From NCBI RefSeq assembly GCF_010183535.1, contig NC_071333.1, forward strand, positions 3,596,001 to 3,660,000: a stretch of DNA of 64,000 bases, read 5' to 3'. The notes beneath the pieces were generated by a model. The model had not been told where the DNA came from and searched no databases. It was given only the letters and a program-made list of their open reading frames with translations. The position numbers and the translations under genes are program-made. Positions 61,980-64,000 of the stretch are shown here, in pieces. This DNA comes from Caenorhabditis remanei. Its lineage: Eukaryota > Nematoda > Chromadorea > Rhabditida > Rhabditidae. Every line of letters begins with the position of its first letter. Position 1 is the first letter of the stretch.

Positions 61980-63300
61980 ATGGACGAATCATCGAAGCAA
62001 AACCGTGCCGAATCGCTGGAAAACGCCTCATTCCAGTCGTCTGACAGCTCCAAAAGCAAGAGACCCGCGGAACGTACAATTTCGATCAGTCCAGTGAGGG
62101 TTTTTTCACAAATCATCGGAAAAAAATCACCAAAAATAAGAGAAATTTCGAGAAATTTGACAAAAATTGCCAAAAATCGATATTTTCCACTGAAAATATT
62201 CAGATTCACGGCTAGAATTGCATCAGAATGCACTAATTCTGTATCACCCCTACTCTTTGTAGGTTAAAAACGTCAAATATGAGCTTTTGGCTGAAAACCA
62301 TCAACGTTTTAACGAAAAACTGCGAATTTCCGCTAAAAATATCTCAAAAATCAGTATTTCGAGCCAAAAATCGATAAATTTCGTCGATTCACGAGAAAAT
62401 CCAAAAGAAATCACGAGATTCCCGCAAGTACTTCACAGTATTAGCCAATATATCTCACTTTCTAGCGGAAATGTCAGAATTTTTGACAAATCAATACAGT
62501 TTGAGCCGAAATATACTGAAAAATAGATAAATCTGCTAAATATACCAGAAAGGGATAAAATTCTCTATAAAAAGTGTATACTATTACTATAAAAGGCTAT
62601 TTACAGCTTCGCAACCCGCTGATGTGGCAACGAGATGCTACACGATTCCCTATCGAATCGTTAGAAGCCGCGGATAGAAATTTATTCGATTCCGTCTCCA
62701 TCATCGCTACAGATGGATTCATCAGTGCGAGCCGCGGAAACCTCATTATCTCAAAGATTCTGAAGGTCGGTCCAGGTAGTAAAACACAAAGAGAATTATC
62801 AAATCCTTAAATCAATACCTTTCCAGCAGTGGTCAACGTGCAGCAAAAGACACTACTTCTGAAACAGAAGACGCCAGACGGATTCCGATCGATTTGAAAG
62901 GCTTTGGTGCCACAATAGATCGACCCGCGGCTGCCTCAACTCTCCACCCACTGCCTAATCAGCCCATCAGCTGGCATAAAGGTAAAATATTAGCAGAGAA
63001 CCAGACAACGGAAATAAAATTATGTTTTCCAGAAACGAGCCAATGCTCTACGATCAGTCAACAACCGGACATCGTGAACTTATGGACAAGCTGAAGGCTC
63101 CAGAAGCCAAGATCAGCCTAGTCCCAACACCAGTCACTCACGATCCGCGGTTGCACTGTGGCTTCCATTCAAATGAGTCAAGGTATATAATATCTAACAA
63201 ATCAGATGACAATTATTGATTTTTAGCCGCATCCAACACCCGGTACAGCTCCGCCACTACGTCGAGCACACTTCACACGAAGTAACACGAATCCGCGGTT
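61980..63300 (+). CDS. Unrecognised multi-exon gene
   Basis: Starts at the ATG 61980, five bases after a TTTCAG. Exon 1 (61980-62093) reads MDESSKQNRAESLENASFQS then SDSSKSKRPAERTISISP. Exon 2 from 62607 is in phase: RNPLMWQRDATRFPIESLEA, NLFDSVSIIATDGFISASRG. Then the model is ambiguous: 62828-62992 has a good frame (RAAKDTTSETEDARRIPIDL, HPLPNQPISWHK) ending at a GTAAAA donor, but the frame that splices cleanly from exon 2 stops earlier. 63032-63180 (ELMDKLKAPEAKISLVPTP) and 63228-63300 follow. No known domain. At least one exon boundary remains unresolved. CCGCGG occurs in exons 1, 2, 3 and later ones. Confidence 0.45.
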
Positions 63301-63309
63301 GAACAGATG

Positions 63310-64000
63310 CCCACTCTCTACCAATGGCTAATCAATTAAAAATTGTTTATCTTTTTTCTGTTTTACCTTGTTATCTCCTTCGTGAGAATGCTAACTCTGT
63401 ACTCGAAAGGGAATCATTACCTTTGTTAAGTAAAGGACGAGTCCTTCTAATAAAGTAATCATTGTCATCCATACTCCCACATCCGCCTAATACACTACAC
63501 TCCGGAGTCTTAATACTCTGTCATATCTGATTTCAGACCTCTCGGAATGTTGGAAGATGTGAGATGATGATGGGAAGCAGAGTGAGATGTTCTTTTGAAT
63601 ACCACCAGACTTAGCCACGGAGACTACAAACCACATACAAGTAACCCGAGCAGCCACAGAGCTCTCAGAGGTACTTCGGGGATGATAAACCCTCATAAAA
63701 TTTTCAAACAAGTCGCAATCTTGCGCATCTAAAAACCGCAAATCCGCGGAAAAAAGAGCAGATGAGACAATATCGTTCACAAACAGAGAGAGAGAATGAC
63801 GTTTGACCTCTCCTCAAACAACGTTGGTACATTACGAGTCAATTCAGAGTCATAATTTAGACCGAATAGCTCACCAACGATATAAATCAATAATTCAGCA
63901 AATAATAGCTGAAATGCTGCAAATCCGCGGCACAAAACTATCGTCAATGCGATTCGATTCGCGACGAAAATACAACACAGAGACTCACAAGAGAGAATCC
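63310..64000. other. Window end, no gene assigned
   Basis: A 97-residue minus frame (63487-63780) has no recognised features. AATAAA-like signals near 63340-63460 may be the 3' end of the preceding gene. Confidence 0.3.

Larger units (their letters stand above)
60981..63930. promoter_or_regulatory. Cluster of eleven CCGCGG palindromes
   Basis: CCGCGG at 60981, 61330, 61685, 62065, 62668, 62732, 62925, 63145, 63293, 63744 and 63925. In the other 61 kb I noticed only three (6914, 10335, 26008). They fall in putative exons and in non-coding sequence, in different reading frames, usually preceded by AT, AC or AG. No longer consensus is shared, so they are not copies of one repeat. Confidence 0.7.

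Overview
This is an AT-rich nuclear window from a nematode, most likely a Caenorhabditis of the Elegans group. Introns are short (about 45-55 bp) with TTTCAG acceptors. The genes belong to families expanded in worms (SPK, BTB, CUT, RING/coiled-coil, arrestin-like), next to the SR splicing factor rsp-3. Mobile elements fit the same group: PIF/Harbinger, hAT MITEs, Tc4/Tc5-like fold-backs, Helitrons and a Polinton-type polymerase remnant. I recognised no certain tRNA or rRNA gene.

Layout. 0.1-0.6 kb: an ORF cut off by a higher-order satellite (0.58-4.85 kb) of 14 tRNA-like cores separated by variable AT-rich subrepeats. 5-12 kb: duplicated non-coding blocks, a hAT MITE, a decayed DDE transposase, tRNA-derived repeats. 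12.2-13.1 kb: 5' two thirds of rsp-3, broken by Harbinger copy A (12.95-15.75 kb). 15.75-35.36 kb: Polinton polymerase remnant, three MITE-plus-BTB blocks, Helitron pieces, CUT-domain fragments, a small secreted protein, a coiled-coil RING gene and its upstream repeats, ending with the missing RS tail of rsp-3 on the opposite strand. 35.36-38.16 kb: Harbinger copy B, reverse complement of A. 38.2-44.1 kb: end of the polymerase remnant, duplicated upstream sequence, an SPK-domain gene, and a pseudogene copy of the RING gene's 3' end. 44-58 kb: fold-back and hAT elements within or between decayed genes (pgam-5, arrestin) and an unrecognised gene with a hAT in its last intron. 58-64 kb: unrecognised exons and a dense cluster of the palindrome CCGCGG.

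Main result. Two inverted 2.8-kb Harbinger copies flank a 19.6-kb segment that is inverted relative to its ancestral order. Removing one element and one CTG target duplication at each end rejoins two separate disrupted sequences. The rsp-3 reading frame is restored exactly, and the two parts of the Polinton polymerase remnant become colinear on one strand. The segment is therefore either a real TE-mediated inversion that truncates a normally essential splicing factor, or an assembly flip across identical repeats. In the ancestral order the RING gene and the SPK gene would lie on the same strand with similar upstream sequence.

All calls are by eye and family recognition; nothing was searched. 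Repeat boundaries given to the base rest on visible target-site duplications; others are approximate.
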